DNA of 64,000 bases from Pseudoroseicyclus aestuarii (GCF_003217255.1 NZ_QJTE01000007.1:1-64000); one strand, 5' to 3'. Counted from the first letter of the stretch, positions 25,266 to 36,466 are shown. Notes: generated by a model not told the origin, from the sequence alone. Made by a program: numbers and translations.

Positions 25266-26276
25266 TCAGATCAGCTTGCCCATGGCGACGGCGGTATCGA
25301 CCATCCGGTTCGAGAAGCCCCACTCGTTGTCGTACCAGGACATCACGCGGACCATGTTCCCCTCGAGCACCTTGGTGCCGTCCAGCGCGAAGGTCGAGCT
25401 GTGGGGATCGTGGTTGAAGTCGCTGCTGACCAGCGGCTGCTCGGTAAAGGCCAGAACGCCCTTCATCGGGCCCTCGGCGGCGGCCTTAATGGCGTTGTTG
25501 ATCTCTTCGACCGTGGTGTCGCGCGAGGCTTCGAAGGTCAGGTCGATGACCGAGACGTTCGGCGTGGGCACGCGGATCGACACACCGTCGAGCTTGCCGT
25601 TCAGTTCAGGCAGCACGAGGCCGACGGCCTTGGCGGCGCCGGTGGAGGTCGGGATCATCGACAGCGCCGCGGCGCGGGCGCGGTAGAGGTCCGAATGCAG
25701 GGTGTCCAGCGTCGGCTGGTCGCCGGTGTAGCTGTGCACCGTGGTCATGAAGCCCTTGGTGATGCCGACGGCGTCGTGCAGCACCTTCGCGACGGGCGCG
25801 AGGCAGTTGGTGGTGCAGGACGCGTTCGAGACGATCAGGTCGGCGGCGGTCAGCGTATCCTCGTTCACGCCAAAGACGATGGTCTTCTCGCCCTGCGTCG
25901 GGTTCTTGAGCGGGGCCGAGACCAGCACACGCTTGGCGCCGTTCTTCAGGTGCAGGCCGGCCTTCTCGGGCGTGGTGAAGATGCCGGTGCATTCCATCAC
26001 GATATCGACGTCCGACCAGGGCAGCTCGGCGGGATCGCGCATGGCGGAGACGCGCATCGGGCCGCGGCCGACGTCGATGGTGTCCTCGGTCGTCGTCACC
26101 TCGCCGGGGAAGCGGCCGTGCACGCTGTCGAAGCGGATGAGGTGGGCGTTGGTCTCGACCGGGCCGAGGTCGTTGATCGCGACGACCTCGATATCGGTGC
26201 GGCCGGATTCGATGATGCTGCGCAGCACGTTCCGACCGATACGGCCGAAGCCATTGATTGCAACCTTGACTGCCAT
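25266..26276 (-). CDS. gap: Glyceraldehyde-3-phosphate dehydrogenase, type I
   Basis: A 336-residue NAD-dependent glycolytic enzyme. N-terminal [15 protein letters not shown] binds the dinucleotide, the catalytic Cys sits in [16 protein letters not shown], and [11 protein letters not shown] and [13 protein letters not shown] are diagnostic. GGAGG precedes ATG 26276 by about eight bases; an upstream extension to 26336 lacks family support. A strong terminator follows, so it is probably a single-gene transcript. Confidence 0.97.
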   Translation of the reverse strand: MAVKVAINGFGRIGRNVLRSIIESGRTDIEVVAINDLGPVETNAHLIRFDSVHGRFPGEVTTTEDTIDVGRGPMRVSAMRDPAELPWSDVDIVMECTGIFTTPEKAGLHLKNGAKRVLVSAPLKNPTQGEKTIVFGVNEDTLTAADLIVSNASCTTNCLAPVAKVLHDAVGITKGFMTTVHSYTGDQPTLDTLHSDLYRARAAALSMIPTSTGAAKAVGLVLPELNGKLDGVSIRVPTPNVSVIDLTFEASRDTTVEEINNAIKAAAEGPMKGVLAFTEQPLVSSDFNHDPHSSTFALDGTKVLEGNMVRVMSWYDNEWGFSNRMVDTAVAMGKLI

Positions 26277-26377
26277 GATCGTTCCCTCCGGGATTGAGGC
26301 TTGGGTTTGGCGCACAGAAGGCGGATTTCCGGGCAAAGGTCAACCGCCGCCGCCGTGGCTCCGCGGCGCGCGCGGCA

Positions 26378-26647
26378 TCACTTGAGCTGGCTGTCTTTCG
26401 AGCCGCGGCGGTTGAAGCCGCCCCGGTCCTGCGGCCGGCTGTCGCGCCCGGACTGACACTCGACGCACAGCTTCACGCCCGGGATCGCCTGCCGCCGCCG
26501 CTCGGGGATCGGCTCGTCGCATTCGGCGCAATGCGTCGCGCTTTCGCCCACGGGGGCGCGGCGCGCCTGCATCCGCTTAAGCTCGTCGCTGATCGAGGCT
26601 TCGATCTGTTCGCCTACCGCGCCATCGCGCGACCATCCACCGGCCAT
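26378..26647 (-). CDS. DksA/TraR-family C4 zinc-finger protein
   Basis: An 89-residue protein beginning MAGGWSRDGAVGEQIEASIS, with a C4 zinc finger CAECDEPIPERRRQAIPGVKLC-x2-C. This resembles small DksA/TraR-like proteins such as E. coli YbiI, which may contact RNA polymerase. GGAGG is eight bases upstream of ATG 26647. The C-terminal tail is basic and Gln/Ser-rich. The long coiled-coil of true DksA is absent. Confidence 0.9.
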   Translation of the reverse strand: MAGGWSRDGAVGEQIEASISDELKRMQARRAPVGESATHCAECDEPIPERRRQAIPGVKLCVECQSGRDSRPQDRGGFNRRGSKDSQLK

Positions 26648-26764
26648 GCTGGATCCTCCTGCACTGGACCCGTTCATCTATGTCGTCCTGCGGTTTGTGC
26701 AACGCTTGCGGGGGGCAGCGGGCGCAGGCAGGCTTCTTGGCGTCAGAACCAAGGGGGGGCAAGG

Positions 26765-27154
26765 ATGCAGGATATCGGCGGGCGCGGAGATGCGGCGTTG
26801 CTGCTTCTGGCACGACTGGCGCTGGCGGCGCTGATGCTGGGCGGGGCGGCGCAAAAGGCGCTCTCGCCGGGCGATGCCATGGCGCTGCTGGCCGAGCGCG
26901 GCTTGCCGCAGGCGCTGGTCTGGCCGGCGCTGGCCTATGACGCGGCGGCGGGCGTGGCGCTGGTGCTGGGCTGGCGGATGCGCCCGCTGGCGCTGAGCCT
27001 CGCGGTCTACTGCGCTTTCACCAGCTGGTTCCACTTCAAACCCGAGGATCCCTGGCAGATGACGATCTTCGTCAAGAACTGGGCCATCGCGGGCGGCTGC
27101 TGCGCGCTCGCCGTGGCCGGGGCGGGGCCATGGCGACTGGGCCGGCGGGGCTGA
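26765..27154 (+). CDS. DoxX-family membrane protein
   Basis: A 129-residue protein with four hydrophobic helices (LLLLARLALAALMLGGAAQKAL, ALSLAVYCAFTSWFHF, NWAIAGGCCALAVAGAG), matching the DoxX family of small inner-membrane proteins. The motif HFKPEDPWQMTIFVKNWAIAGG is typical. Some DoxX proteins associate with redox enzymes; no partner is evident here. It is flanked by genes on the opposite strand. Confidence 0.88.
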   Translation: MQDIGGRGDAALLLLARLALAALMLGGAAQKALSPGDAMALLAERGLPQALVWPALAYDAAAGVALVLGWRMRPLALSLAVYCAFTSWFHFKPEDPWQMTIFVKNWAIAGGCCALAVAGAGPWRLGRRG

Positions 27155-27165
27155 GGGCGCACACG

Positions 27166-27195
27166 AAAAAGGGGGACGCGGCTGGCGCGTCCCCC
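27166..27195 (-). terminator. Intrinsic terminator of tkt
   Basis: GGGGGACGCG (27171-27180) pairs with CGCGTCCCCC (27186-27195) around five bases. Minus-strand reading is followed by TTTTTCG. On the plus strand it could also weakly end the DoxX transcript. Confidence 0.85.
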
Positions 27196-27223
27196 TTCCT
27201 GTCTCGGCGGTATGAGGCGGGCC

Positions 27224-29239
27224 TCAGAGCATCGCCTTGACCTTCTCGACGGTCGCCTCGGCGGTGATGCCGAACTTCTCGTAAAGCACCTCGGCGGGCG
27301 CGGAGGCGCCGAAGCCGTCCATGCCGACGAAGGCGGATTTCGCCTCGCGGCCGCGCTCGCCCAGAAGCAGGCGATCCCAAGGCTGGCGCACGCCGGCCTC
27401 GATCGCGACGCGGACCGGCCCGGCGGGCAGGACCCGGCGGCGGTAGCTCTCGTCCTGCTCGTAGAAGAGCTCCATGCAGGGGACGGAGACGACGCGGGTG
27501 CCGATGCCCTCGGCCTCGAGCATCTCGGCGGCCTTCACCGCGATCTCGACCTCGGAGCCGGAGGCCATGAGGATCGCGCGCCGCTTTTCCTTGGCCTCGC
27601 GCAGGACATAGGCGCCCTGGGCGGTCAGGTTCTTGCTCTTGTGCTCGGTGCGCACGGGGGCAAGGTTCTGCCGGCTCAGCGCGAGGACCGAGGGCCGGCT
27701 CTCGTGCGTCAGCGCCAGTTCCCAGGCCTCGGCGGTCTCGACCGTGTCGGCGGGGCGGAACACCGCGGTGTTCGGCGTCGCGCGCAGCATGGCCAGATGC
27801 TCCACCGGCTGGTGGGTCGGGCCGTCTTCGCCCAGACCGATGGAGTCGTGGGTCATCACGTAGACGACCGGAGCGTTCATCAGCGCCGACAGACGCATCG
27901 CCGGACGGGCGTAATCGGTGAAGCACATGAAGGTGCCGCCGTAGGGGCGCACGCCGCCATGCAGCTCCATGCCGTTCATCGCCGCGGCCATGCCATGCTC
28001 GCGGATGCCGTAGTAGATGTAGCGGCCCTTGCGGTTCTCGGGGTCGAAAACCTCGATGTCACCGGCCTTGGTGTTGTTCGAGCCGGTCAGGTCGGCGCTG
28101 CCGCCCGCGGTTTCGGGCATCACGCGGTTGATGACGTCGAGCACCATCTCCGAGGATTTGCGCGTCGCGACGCTCTTGCCCTCTTCGGCGGCCTGCTTCT
28201 TGAAGGCACGGAGCTTGGAGGCAAGCTGCTTGGGCGCCTCGCCCTTCATCACGCGCTCGAACTCGGCCTTCTTGCGGTCCGACAGGGCGTCGAGCTGGTC
28301 TTGCCACTCGGCACGCTGCTGGGCGCCGCGGCTGCCCATGGCTTCCCACTGCGCCTTGATGTCCTTGGGGATCTCGAAGGCGGGGGCGGTCCAGCCGTAG
28401 GCCTTCTTGGTCGCGGCGATGACCTCGGGGTCGCTGACGACACCGTGACCCTTGGCGGTATCCTGCACGGCGGTGCCGAGCGCGATGTGGGTGCGCGTGT
28501 TGATCATCGAGGGGCGCGGATCGGCCTTGGCGGCGGTGATCGCGGCGTCGATGGCCTCGGGGTCGTGGCCGTCGATTTCCTGCACGTGCCAGCCGGAGGC
28601 CTCGAAGCGGGCGGTCTGGTAGGTGATGTCCGAAAGCGAGACCTTGCCGTCGATGGTAATGCCGTTGTTGTCGAAGAAGACGACAAGGTGGCCCAGCTTC
28701 TGCTTGCCGGCGAGGGCGATCGCCTCGTGGCTGATGCCCTCCATCAGGCAGCCGTCACCGGCGATGACGTAGGTGTGGTGGTTCACGACCTTGCTGCCGA
28801 AGCGGGCGCGCAGCATCTCTTCGGCGATGGCGAAGCCGACCGAGTTCGCGAGACCCTGGCCCAGCGGGCCGGTCGTCGTCTCGACCGCCTCGGTATGGCC
28901 GGTCTCGGGGTGGCCGGCGGTGCGGCTGTCCCACTGGCGGAAGTTCTTGATCTCCTCGAGCGTCATCTCCTTGTACCCGGTCAGGTACAGCAGGCCGTAG
29001 AGCAGCATGGAGCCATGGCCGGTCGAGAGGATGAAGCGGTCGCGGTCGGGCCACTCGGGGTTCGCGGGGTCGAACCGCATGTGCTTGTCGTACAGAACGG
29101 TCGCGACATCGGCCATGCCGAGCGGCATGCCGGTGTGCCCGGATTTCGCGGCGGCCACGGCGTCGAGGGCGAGGGACCGGAGAGCCGCCGCCTTCATCCA
29201 GTGCTCGGGGTGCGCCTTGCGCAGATCTTCGATGTTCAC
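27224..29239 (-). CDS. tkt: Transketolase
   Basis: A 671-residue TPP enzyme of the pentose phosphate and Calvin-type pathways. It carries the TPP-binding [18 protein letters not shown]...DNN, the pyrimidine domain ([36 protein letters not shown]) and the C-terminal domain ending VEKVKAML. The start is GTG at 29239 ([14 protein letters not shown]); AAGGA is about ten bases upstream. It is divergent from the zapA operon and followed by a strong terminator. Confidence 0.96.
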   Translation of the reverse strand: MNIEDLRKAHPEHWMKAAALRSLALDAVAAAKSGHTGMPLGMADVATVLYDKHMRFDPANPEWPDRDRFILSTGHGSMLLYGLLYLTGYKEMTLEEIKNFRQWDSRTAGHPETGHTEAVETTTGPLGQGLANSVGFAIAEEMLRARFGSKVVNHHTYVIAGDGCLMEGISHEAIALAGKQKLGHLVVFFDNNGITIDGKVSLSDITYQTARFEASGWHVQEIDGHDPEAIDAAITAAKADPRPSMINTRTHIALGTAVQDTAKGHGVVSDPEVIAATKKAYGWTAPAFEIPKDIKAQWEAMGSRGAQQRAEWQDQLDALSDRKKAEFERVMKGEAPKQLASKLRAFKKQAAEEGKSVATRKSSEMVLDVINRVMPETAGGSADLTGSNNTKAGDIEVFDPENRKGRYIYYGIREHGMAAAMNGMELHGGVRPYGGTFMCFTDYARPAMRLSALMNAPVVYVMTHDSIGLGEDGPTHQPVEHLAMLRATPNTAVFRPADTVETAEAWELALTHESRPSVLALSRQNLAPVRTEHKSKNLTAQGAYVLREAKEKRRAILMASGSEVEIAVKAAEMLEAEGIGTRVVSVPCMELFYEQDESYRRRVLPAGPVRVAIEAGVRQPWDRLLLGERGREAKSAFVGMDGFGASAPAEVLYEKFGITAEATVEKVKAML

Positions 29240-29465
29240 GGGAGGCGGTCCTTGTTGAGTGATAAGGGCTTGGTGCCGGGTCTTAGCAGGCACGGGGCCG
29301 AGATCAAGCGCGCCATCGCCGCGAAAGAGGGGCTTTGGCGGCTGTTTGCCGCCCCTCGCGGCGGCTTTCGGGGCTTCGAGCAGGGGGTGAAGAGTGCGGC
29401 GCACCCGCTTGATCCGGCAGGCGGCTGGCGGTTTGCCCCCTTCGCCCGCGCGGCATAGTCTGGCC

Positions 29466-29576
29466 ATGAAAAAGCACGATTCGGACGCGCCGGCAGGGCG
29501 CGTGCAATCGGGAGAGGCAACAGGACCCGACAGCGCCCGAGCGGCGCCGCAGGGCCGGGCGATCGGATACGAATGA
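29466..29576 (+). CDS. Very small ORF (36 aa) coupled to the zapA operon
   Basis: [16 protein letters not shown]...RAIGYE: a hydrophilic peptide with no hydrophobic core. Its TGA overlaps the ATG of the following coiled-coil gene as ATGA, and that gene lacks its own ribosome binding site, which suggests translational coupling. The region's high GC makes chance ORFs common, and no clear ribosome binding site precedes ATG 29466, so it may be a leader peptide or simply noise. Confidence 0.4.
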   Translation: MKKHDSDAPAGRVQSGEATGPDSARAAPQGRAIGYE

Positions 29577-30085
29577 GCGATATCAAGGAAGTTCAGGACC
29601 GGATGGCGGCCGCCCTGGGGCGGATCGGCGCCGCGCTGGAGACGCGGGGCGCGCAGCAGGATGGCGCCTCCAGCGCCGCCCGCGAGGCCGCCGAGGCCGA
29701 GGCCGCGAACCTGCGCCTGGAGCTCGAGCAGGAGCGTCAGGTCAGCCAGCGGCTGGGCGAGGAGCTGCGGGCGCTGTCGGAAGGACAGGAGGGCCGCGTG
29801 GCCGAAGCCGAGGCCCGGCATGCGGCGCAGCAGGAGCGGATCGCCGATCTCGACGCGCAGCTGCAGGGGCTGCGCCGCTCCAACGCCGAGCTGCGCGAGC
29901 TGGCGGAGCGGATGCGCCTTGCGCTGGCGGACGAGGTTTCGGACCCAGAGCTGATCAACCGCGCCCTTCAGGCCGAACTCGACGGGCTGCGCAGCAGCGC
30001 TGCCGCGACGCAGGTCGAACTCGACGCCGTTCTCGCGCAGCTCGAGCCGCTGATCGCGGGCGCGGACCAACAGGAGGGCCAGTGA
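29573..30085 (+). CDS. Coiled-coil protein upstream of zapA
   Basis: A 170-residue protein that is almost wholly Glu/Ala/Leu/Arg/Gln-rich heptads ([44 protein letters not shown]). No signal peptide or membrane helix is seen. Its stop overlaps the zapA ATG (TGATG). By position and fold it may assist ZapA at the Z ring, as coiled-coil ZapB does elsewhere, but homology to ZapB is not claimed. Confidence 0.85.
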   Translation: MSDIKEVQDRMAAALGRIGAALETRGAQQDGASSAAREAAEAEAANLRLELEQERQVSQRLGEELRALSEGQEGRVAEAEARHAAQQERIADLDAQLQGLRRSNAELRELAERMRLALADEVSDPELINRALQAELDGLRSSAAATQVELDAVLAQLEPLIAGADQQEGQ

Positions 30086-30693
30086 TGCCGCAGGTCGAGA
30101 TCACCATCGGTGGGCGCAGCTTCGAGGTCGCCTGCCAGGAGGGCGAGGAGCCTTTCCTGCAGGCCGCGGCCCAGGTTCTGGATCAGGAAGCGAGCGCGCT
30201 GAGCGCGCATGTCGGCCGGATGCCCGAAAGCAAGATGCTGCTGATGACCGGGCTGATGCTGGCCGATCGCATGGCCGGCACGGATGACCGCCTAAAGGAG
30301 GCCGAGCAGCGGGCGCAGGCCGCCGAGGCCGGGCTGGGCCAGGCGCAGGCGCAGATCGACGCGGCAGAGGCCGCGGCCCAGCAGGCCGTGCAGCAGGCCG
30401 AGCGCGCCGCCTACGACGCGGTCGAGCAGGCGCGGCAGGAGGCCGAGGCCCGGATCGAGGCCGCGCAGGCCGAGGCCGCGACGCAGGTGGAGGCGGCCCT
30501 CGCCGATAGCGCCGCCCGGCTCGAGGCAGCCGAGGGCGAGGCCCGCCGCGCCCGCGCCGAGTTGGAGAGCCGGGCGAACGAGATCGGGCTGCCCGACGAT
30601 GCGGTGGCGATCCCCGAGGCCGCGCTGGAGCATCTGCAGGCGCTGGTGCTGGAAGCCGAGGCGCTGGCCGAGCGCGCGCAGGGCGCGGAGTGA
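30085..30693 (+). CDS. zapA: Cell division protein ZapA with long coiled-coil tail
   Basis: The 202-residue protein starts with a ZapA domain ([36 protein letters not shown]; about 1-75) that bundles FtsZ filaments. An extended Ala/Glu/Gln-rich coiled coil (about 75-165) makes it roughly twice as long as E. coli ZapA. GGAGG precedes ATG 30085; a GTG three bases earlier is less likely. It sits between the coiled-coil gene and an exported MliC-like protein, all overlapping. Confidence 0.9.
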   Translation: MPQVEITIGGRSFEVACQEGEEPFLQAAAQVLDQEASALSAHVGRMPESKMLLMTGLMLADRMAGTDDRLKEAEQRAQAAEAGLGQAQAQIDAAEAAAQQAVQQAERAAYDAVEQARQEAEARIEAAQAEAATQVEAALADSAARLEAAEGEARRARAELESRANEIGLPDDAVAIPEAALEHLQALVLEAEALAERAQGAE

Positions 30694-31031
30694 GGCGACC
30701 GGCAGGGCGCCTCGGCGCCTGCCTCGCGGCGTGCCTGATTGGTCTGCCGGTTCAGGCGCAGGAAAGCGTCCTGCGCACCCGCTACCTCTGCGACGGCCGC
30801 GCCGAGGTGGAGGCTATCTACATCAACGACAGCGACCCGCAGAGAGTCGCGCTGCTGGTCGAGGGGAAACTTGTCCTGCTGGAGCAGGGGCGGGCGGCCT
30901 CCGGCGTCAGGTACGAGGCGGGATCTGGCGGCCCGGCCTACCAGTGGTGGACGAAGGGCGACGAGGCCAGCCTGTCATGGCTGGGCGAGGGCGGGCCGCG
31001 CCCGGTCTACGAGACCTGCATCGAAGAGTGA
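30690..31031 (+). CDS. MliC-like periplasmic protein
   Basis: A 113-residue protein starting with GTG that overlaps the zapA stop (GTGA). A signal peptide (about 1-24, ending PVQAQ) is followed by a small beta domain with RTRYLCDGRAEVEAIYIN and the second Cys in VYETC, matching membrane-bound lysozyme inhibitor (MliC) proteins. No lipobox Cys follows the signal, so it is probably soluble in the periplasm. It may protect against C-type lysozyme. Confidence 0.82.
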   Translation: MRRPAGRLGACLAACLIGLPVQAQESVLRTRYLCDGRAEVEAIYINDSDPQRVALLVEGKLVLLEQGRAASGVRYEAGSGGPAYQWWTKGDEASLSWLGEGGPRPVYETCIEE

Positions 31032-31034
31032 GGC

Positions 31035-31060
31035 GGCGCGGCGACTAAGGCCGCCGCGCC
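31035..31060. terminator. Hairpin between MliC-like gene and grxD
   Basis: GGCGCGGCG (31035-31043) pairs with CGCCGCGCC (31052-31060), nine base pairs with an eight-base loop, between two convergent genes. No U-tract is visible, so it is a probable but weak bidirectional end. Confidence 0.45.
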
Positions 31061-31067
31061 AGAGGCC

Positions 31068-31454
31068 TTACTGCTGGTTGGCCTCGCGGATCTTGCCCGC
31101 GGCCTCCTTGTCGTAGCCGATGCCCTTGGCATCGAAGAGCTGGTCGAGCTCGCCCGAGAGGGTCATCTCGGTGACGATGTCGCAGCCGCCCACAAACTCT
31201 CCCTTCACGTAAAGCTGCGGGATCGTCGGCCAGTCGGAATAATCCTTGATGCCCTGGCGGATGCCCTCGTCGGCGAGGACGTTCACGTCCTTGAAGGTCA
31301 CTTCCATGAAGTTCAGCACGCCGGCGACGCGGCTGGAAAAGCCGCATTGCGGCATCGTGCCGGTGCCCTTCATGAAGAGGACGACGTCGTTGCCGGCGAC
31401 TAGATCGGCGATGGTCTGTTGCGCATCGGTGCCGGGGGTAGCGGTCTCGGTCAT
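31068..31454 (-). CDS. grxD: Monothiol glutaredoxin Grx4/GrxD
   Basis: A 128-residue CGFS-type glutaredoxin. VVLFMKGTGTMPQCGFSSRV carries the active Cys; WPTIPQLYVKGEFVGGCDIV is the conserved cis-Pro and glutathione site. Such proteins carry a 2Fe-2S cluster shared with BolA partners and help iron-sulfur transfer and iron sensing. A bolA gene lies two genes upstream on the same strand. ATG 31454 follows AAGGAG; the C-terminal extension is typical of alphaproteobacterial versions. Confidence 0.95.
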   Translation of the reverse strand: MTETATPGTDAQQTIADLVAGNDVVLFMKGTGTMPQCGFSSRVAGVLNFMEVTFKDVNVLADEGIRQGIKDYSDWPTIPQLYVKGEFVGGCDIVTEMTLSGELDQLFDAKGIGYDKEAAGKIREANQQ

Positions 31455-31526
31455 GTGGTTCTCCTTGCGGTGTCGCGGGCGCCGCTGCGGGGCGCCATGG
31501 CGGCGGGTCATGTGGGGGCGGCTGGT

Positions 31527-31820
31527 CTACCAGCGCTCGTTAAGCTGGTGCAGCCGGGCATTGCGGCGGTTCACGCGCGCCATCGCCTCGAGGTCCAGAG
31601 CCTCGGTGCCGAGGCCGGGCTTGATCGTGCTCCAGCGCACTTCGCGCCGCGCTCCGGCGCTGTCGCCCCGGTCCAGCCGCATGTCGGCGTCGAAGTCGTC
31701 GCGGTGCCCCTCCGGCTGGTACTGGCTGAGCGGGCGGTGCCGCCGGGGCTGGGTCCTTGCGACCAGCGCGGCCCCGAAACCGAAGGCGGCGCCGAGGATC
31801 GCGATGGTCCGCAGGCCCAT
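31527..31820 (-). CDS. Small membrane-anchored hypothetical protein
   Basis: A 97-residue protein with one N-terminal hydrophobic helix (LRTIAILGAAFGFGAALVA) followed by a basic, polar tail (TQPRRHRPLSQYQPEGHRDD, ...NRRNARLHQLNERW). Its ATG overlaps the bolA stop (TGATG), so it is translated with bolA and lies between bolA and grxD. No family is recognised. The tail would face the cytoplasm or periplasm depending on anchor orientation. Confidence 0.75.
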   Translation of the reverse strand: MGLRTIAILGAAFGFGAALVARTQPRRHRPLSQYQPEGHRDDFDADMRLDRGDSAGARREVRWSTIKPGLGTEALDLEAMARVNRRNARLHQLNERW

Positions 31821-32062
31821 CAGTCCGGCGCCTTGGTGGTTAGCGCCAGCGCGTGCAGATCGCCGGAGGGGCCGTCCATCTTGCCCTTGAGGGCGGCATA
31901 GACGGCGCGCTGCTGCTGCACGCGGTTCTGGCCGCGGAAGCTCTCGTCGATCACCTCGGCCGACCAGTGATTGCCGTCGCCGGCGAGGTCGGTGATGGTG
32001 ACCTTCGCTTCCGGGAAGCTGTCCTTGATGAGATCCTCGATCTCGCGCGCGGTCATCGGCAT
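31820..32062 (-). CDS. bolA: BolA/IbaG-family protein
   Basis: An 80-residue protein with the BolA fold: AREIEDLIKDSFPEAKVTITDLAGDGNHWSAEVID and SFRGQNRVQQQRAVYAALKG, including the conserved His of the partner-facing loop. It probably binds the Grx4 encoded nearby and serves in iron-sulfur cluster handling. ATG 32062 gives the family length. It is translationally coupled to the following small membrane protein. Confidence 0.94.
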   Translation of the reverse strand: MPMTAREIEDLIKDSFPEAKVTITDLAGDGNHWSAEVIDESFRGQNRVQQQRAVYAALKGKMDGPSGDLHALALTTKAPD

Positions 32063-32142
32063 GGTGGCCCCTTCTCCTTGAGGGGAGAATGTAGGCGCCG
32101 GCATGGGGCGCCGCAAGGGCGCGCCGGCCTCGCGCGGAGGGA

Positions 32143-32207
32143 GGGGGGCGCTGCCCCCCCCCTCGGCCCTGGCGGGCCTCACCCCCCAGGATATTTGCAA
32201 AGAGAAG
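32143..32207 (-). repeat. Rhodobacterales-type hairpin repeat, copy 2
   Basis: Minus-strand reading begins CTTCTCTTTG and continues CAAATATCCTGGGGGG, as in the copies at 6611 and 62001. It then has an inserted small hairpin GGCCC-x4-GGGCC and ends with the G/C hairpin GGGGGGC-GCT-GCCCCCC (32143-32159 on the plus strand). It lies between purL and bolA, seven bases after the purL stop. Confidence 0.65.
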
Positions 32208-32213
32208 AGGGAG

Positions 32214-34373
<2,160 letters not shown>

Positions 34374-34406
34374 GCCCAGACCCCCTGGCTGCGAAGTTGC
34401 GCCCTG

Positions 34407-34946
34407 TTAGGACAAGCGCGCCCCGAGGGGAAGCGCCTCGGGCGGTTGCGCGAGGAAGGCGTCGATCTGCGCCTGGCTGCGCAGGCGGTGGCGCGGCTTG
34501 CCCTCGGCCTCGTCAAAGAGTGCCTGCATCTTGGCCCGGTGCGTGGCGCGGGTGTCCCAGATCCAGCGCAGGAAGGCCGGGTCCAGCCGCTCGGGGCAGT
34601 TCTCCGGCAGGTCCGGGCGGGTGGAGCGCGCATATTCGGCGCGCCGTTTGAGAACCCGCCAAAGGCGCAGGCCGACGGGCAGGTCGACCCAGATCAGCAT
34701 CTGCGCCCGCGAAAGGCGGTTGGGCCATGTCGCGCTGTGTCCGCCTTCGAAGATCCAGCGCTCCTGCGCCTCGACCTCCTGGCAGAGCAGGGTCTTTTCC
34801 GGGCGCGGCCTCTCGATCCAGCCGGGGCGGTAATGGATCTTGTCGATATGGATCACCGGCAGGCCCGTGCGCGCCCCGAGGGCGCGGGCGAGGGTGGATT
34901 TTCCGGCGCCGGGCTGGCCGACGATCATGATGCGCTGGATGGTCAT
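34407..34946 (-). CDS. P-loop ATPase, adenylate-kinase-like
   Basis: A 179-residue protein with a Walker A loop (IMIVGQPGAGKSTLARAL) and lid-like basic region (RLSRAQMLIWVDLPVGLRLWRVLKRRAEY). It resembles the small AAA/adenylate-kinase-like proteins sometimes labelled topology-modulation or FlaR-like; phosphate acceptor unknown. The start at 34946 after GGGGGG is chosen over an upstream frame that would run through a terminator hairpin. Confidence 0.85.
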   Translation of the reverse strand: MTIQRIMIVGQPGAGKSTLARALGARTGLPVIHIDKIHYRPGWIERPRPEKTLLCQEVEAQERWIFEGGHSATWPNRLSRAQMLIWVDLPVGLRLWRVLKRRAEYARSTRPDLPENCPERLDPAFLRWIWDTRATHRAKMQALFDEAEGKPRHRLRSQAQIDAFLAQPPEALPLGARLS

Positions 34947-34972
34947 GGTCCCCCCAGTTTTGCACAGCAGGC

Positions 34973-35001
34973 AAAAAAAAAGCCGGGCCCGAAAGCCCGG
35001 C
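34973..35001 (-). terminator. Strong intrinsic terminator
   Basis: GCCGGGC (34982-34988) and GCCCGGC (34995-35001) form the stem with loop CCGAAA; minus-strand reading is followed by nine T residues. It lies upstream of the ATPase gene and about 160 bases past the LysR gene, so it ends either the lysR transcript or a separate small RNA. Confidence 0.88.
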
Positions 35002-35063
35002 AAGTCCAACAGGGAGGTATGAAGTGATGCGCCCTGAGGCATTCATCGCTGCATGCTGTTGAA
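34973..35063 (-). ncRNA. Candidate small RNA between lysR and the ATPase gene
   Basis: On the minus strand, an eight-base-pair stem (TTCAACAG with CTGTTGGA) encloses an inner hairpin (ATGAA...TTCAT) and the unpaired stretch ATACCTCC, which is complementary to ribosome binding sites. The RNA would end at the strong terminator at 34973-35001. A possible promoter is TTGATC (35089-35084), 17 bases, TACTTC (35066-35061), but this -10 overlaps the first bases of the stem, so the 5' end is uncertain. Alternatively this is the structured 3' UTR of the LysR gene. Confidence 0.4.
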
Positions 35064-35162
35064 GTAGTAGGCACATTGAGGACGATCAAGCGGCGATCGC
35101 CCCGGTCGGCGCATGTCTGCCATGCAGTGCCTGCATGAGTTTCCGGCTGTGGCCGGATCGCC

Positions 35163-36071
35163 TCAGGCCGGGGCGGATTCGCGGATGCGGCGGCGGTGCT
35201 CCGAGACCTCTTCCTGCACGAAATCGCGGAAGGCGGCGACGCGCTTCGACTGCCGCAACTCCTCGGGATAGGCGAGGAAGACCGGAACCTCGTTCGATTC
35301 CGTCTCGGGCAGCACGCGCACGAGGTCGGGGAAATGCTCGGTCAGGTAATGCGGCAGCACCCCGACGCCGAGGTTGTTGAGCACCGCCTGCAGCACTCCG
35401 AAGTAGTTGTTCACCGTCAGCATCGACGGAATGTCGTGCGACATCAGCTGCTGCACCATCATCGCGCCGGCGGTGACCTGCGCGGAGGACGGGCTCTGGC
35501 AGATCAGGCGATGCGTGGCGAAATCCTCGACCCGGTCGAGCGGGCCGGCCTGTTTCAGGTAATCGGCCGTCGCGTAAAGGCGCATCCGCACGTTCATCAG
35601 CCGCTTGCGCACGAGGTCGGCCTGGCTCGGCTCCTTCATGCGGATCGCGACATCGGCCTCGCGCATCGGCAGGTCCAGCACCTTTTCCTCGAGGATCAGG
35701 TCGATCTTCAGGTCGGGGTACTTCTCGTAGAGCTTGGGCAGCCGCGGGGCCAGCCAGAGCGTGCCGAAGCCGATCGGCGTGGTGATCTTCAGCTCTCCGA
35801 AGACCTCTTCCTCGGTATCGCGGATGCGGGCGGCGGCGGCCTCCAGCCGCTTGTTCATCGACCGGGTGGCGTCGAACAGCAGCTCGCCCTGCTCGGTCAG
35901 GATCAGCCCGCGGGCATGACGGTGGAACAGCGTGGTGTTCAGCTGCTCTTCGAGCGCGCGGATCTGCCGGCTGACCGCCGATTGCGACAGGTGCAGGACG
36001 TCGCCGGCATGGGTCAGGCTGCCGGCATCGGCAACGGCGTGAAAGATGCGCAGCTTGTCCCAGTCCATCAT
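35163..36071 (-). CDS. LysR-family transcriptional regulator
   Basis: A 302-residue LTTR: N-terminal winged helix (WDKLRIFHAVADAGSLTHAG, LSQSAVSRQIRALEEQL, LFHRHARGLILTEQGE) and a C-terminal effector-binding domain (ELKITTPIGFGTLWLAPRL, NNLGVGVLPHYLTEHFP). ATG 36071 has GAGGGA about ten bases upstream and is followed by a second ATG. There is no adjacent divergent operon within 390 bases, so its target is unknown. Confidence 0.93.
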   Translation of the reverse strand: MMDWDKLRIFHAVADAGSLTHAGDVLHLSQSAVSRQIRALEEQLNTTLFHRHARGLILTEQGELLFDATRSMNKRLEAAAARIRDTEEEVFGELKITTPIGFGTLWLAPRLPKLYEKYPDLKIDLILEEKVLDLPMREADVAIRMKEPSQADLVRKRLMNVRMRLYATADYLKQAGPLDRVEDFATHRLICQSPSSAQVTAGAMMVQQLMSHDIPSMLTVNNYFGVLQAVLNNLGVGVLPHYLTEHFPDLVRVLPETESNEVPVFLAYPEELRQSKRVAAFRDFVQEEVSEHRRRIRESAPA

Positions 36072-36466
36072 GGTCGGCGTTCCCTCTTCCGGGCGGCGGG
36101 CAATGTGGCCGGGGCGGTATCGGACCGTCCCGCCATAGGCAAATGGCATCTTCCCCCGCGAAGACAACGGCGCGGTGCGCCGCCGGCGGGCGGCGGCATC
36201 CCGCGCGGTGGCCGGTGCGGCGATCCTGCACCAGTCTTGGCGGCGAATGCGTCAATTTTGCGTAACCGGCGGTCACCAAGCGCGCCGGCAGCGCGGAATT
36301 GTCGCAAGCCTGCATCACCGCGCCAGCCTCGCCGCGGTGCGAAGCCTCTCATGGACCTCCTGCGCAAAGCGACCTATGAGTTGTCGCCGAACCCGGTGCC
36401 CTGAAGCCAGCTCGGCTTCGAGGTCAAGGCACGCTACAGGGACGCAGGCAAGGGCAGGGGCGGCAG
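36072..36466. other. Intergenic region lysR-murI
   Basis: A 395-base divergent gap. The middle (about 36235-36300) is less GC-rich (GCGTCAATTTTGCGTAACC) and may hold the promoters. An ATG-started 17-codon frame at about 36351 lacks a ribosome binding site and is not called. I see no RNA structure, repeat or recognisable operator. Confidence 0.5.

Noticed and set aside
35019-35062. Mini-ORFs on the plus strand after AGGGAGG (Met-Lys-stop, then MRPEAFIAACC)
   Set aside because: A good Shine-Dalgarno is present but no plus-strand gene follows; the purine-rich stretch is the complement of the CCTCC loop in the minus-strand RNA candidate.
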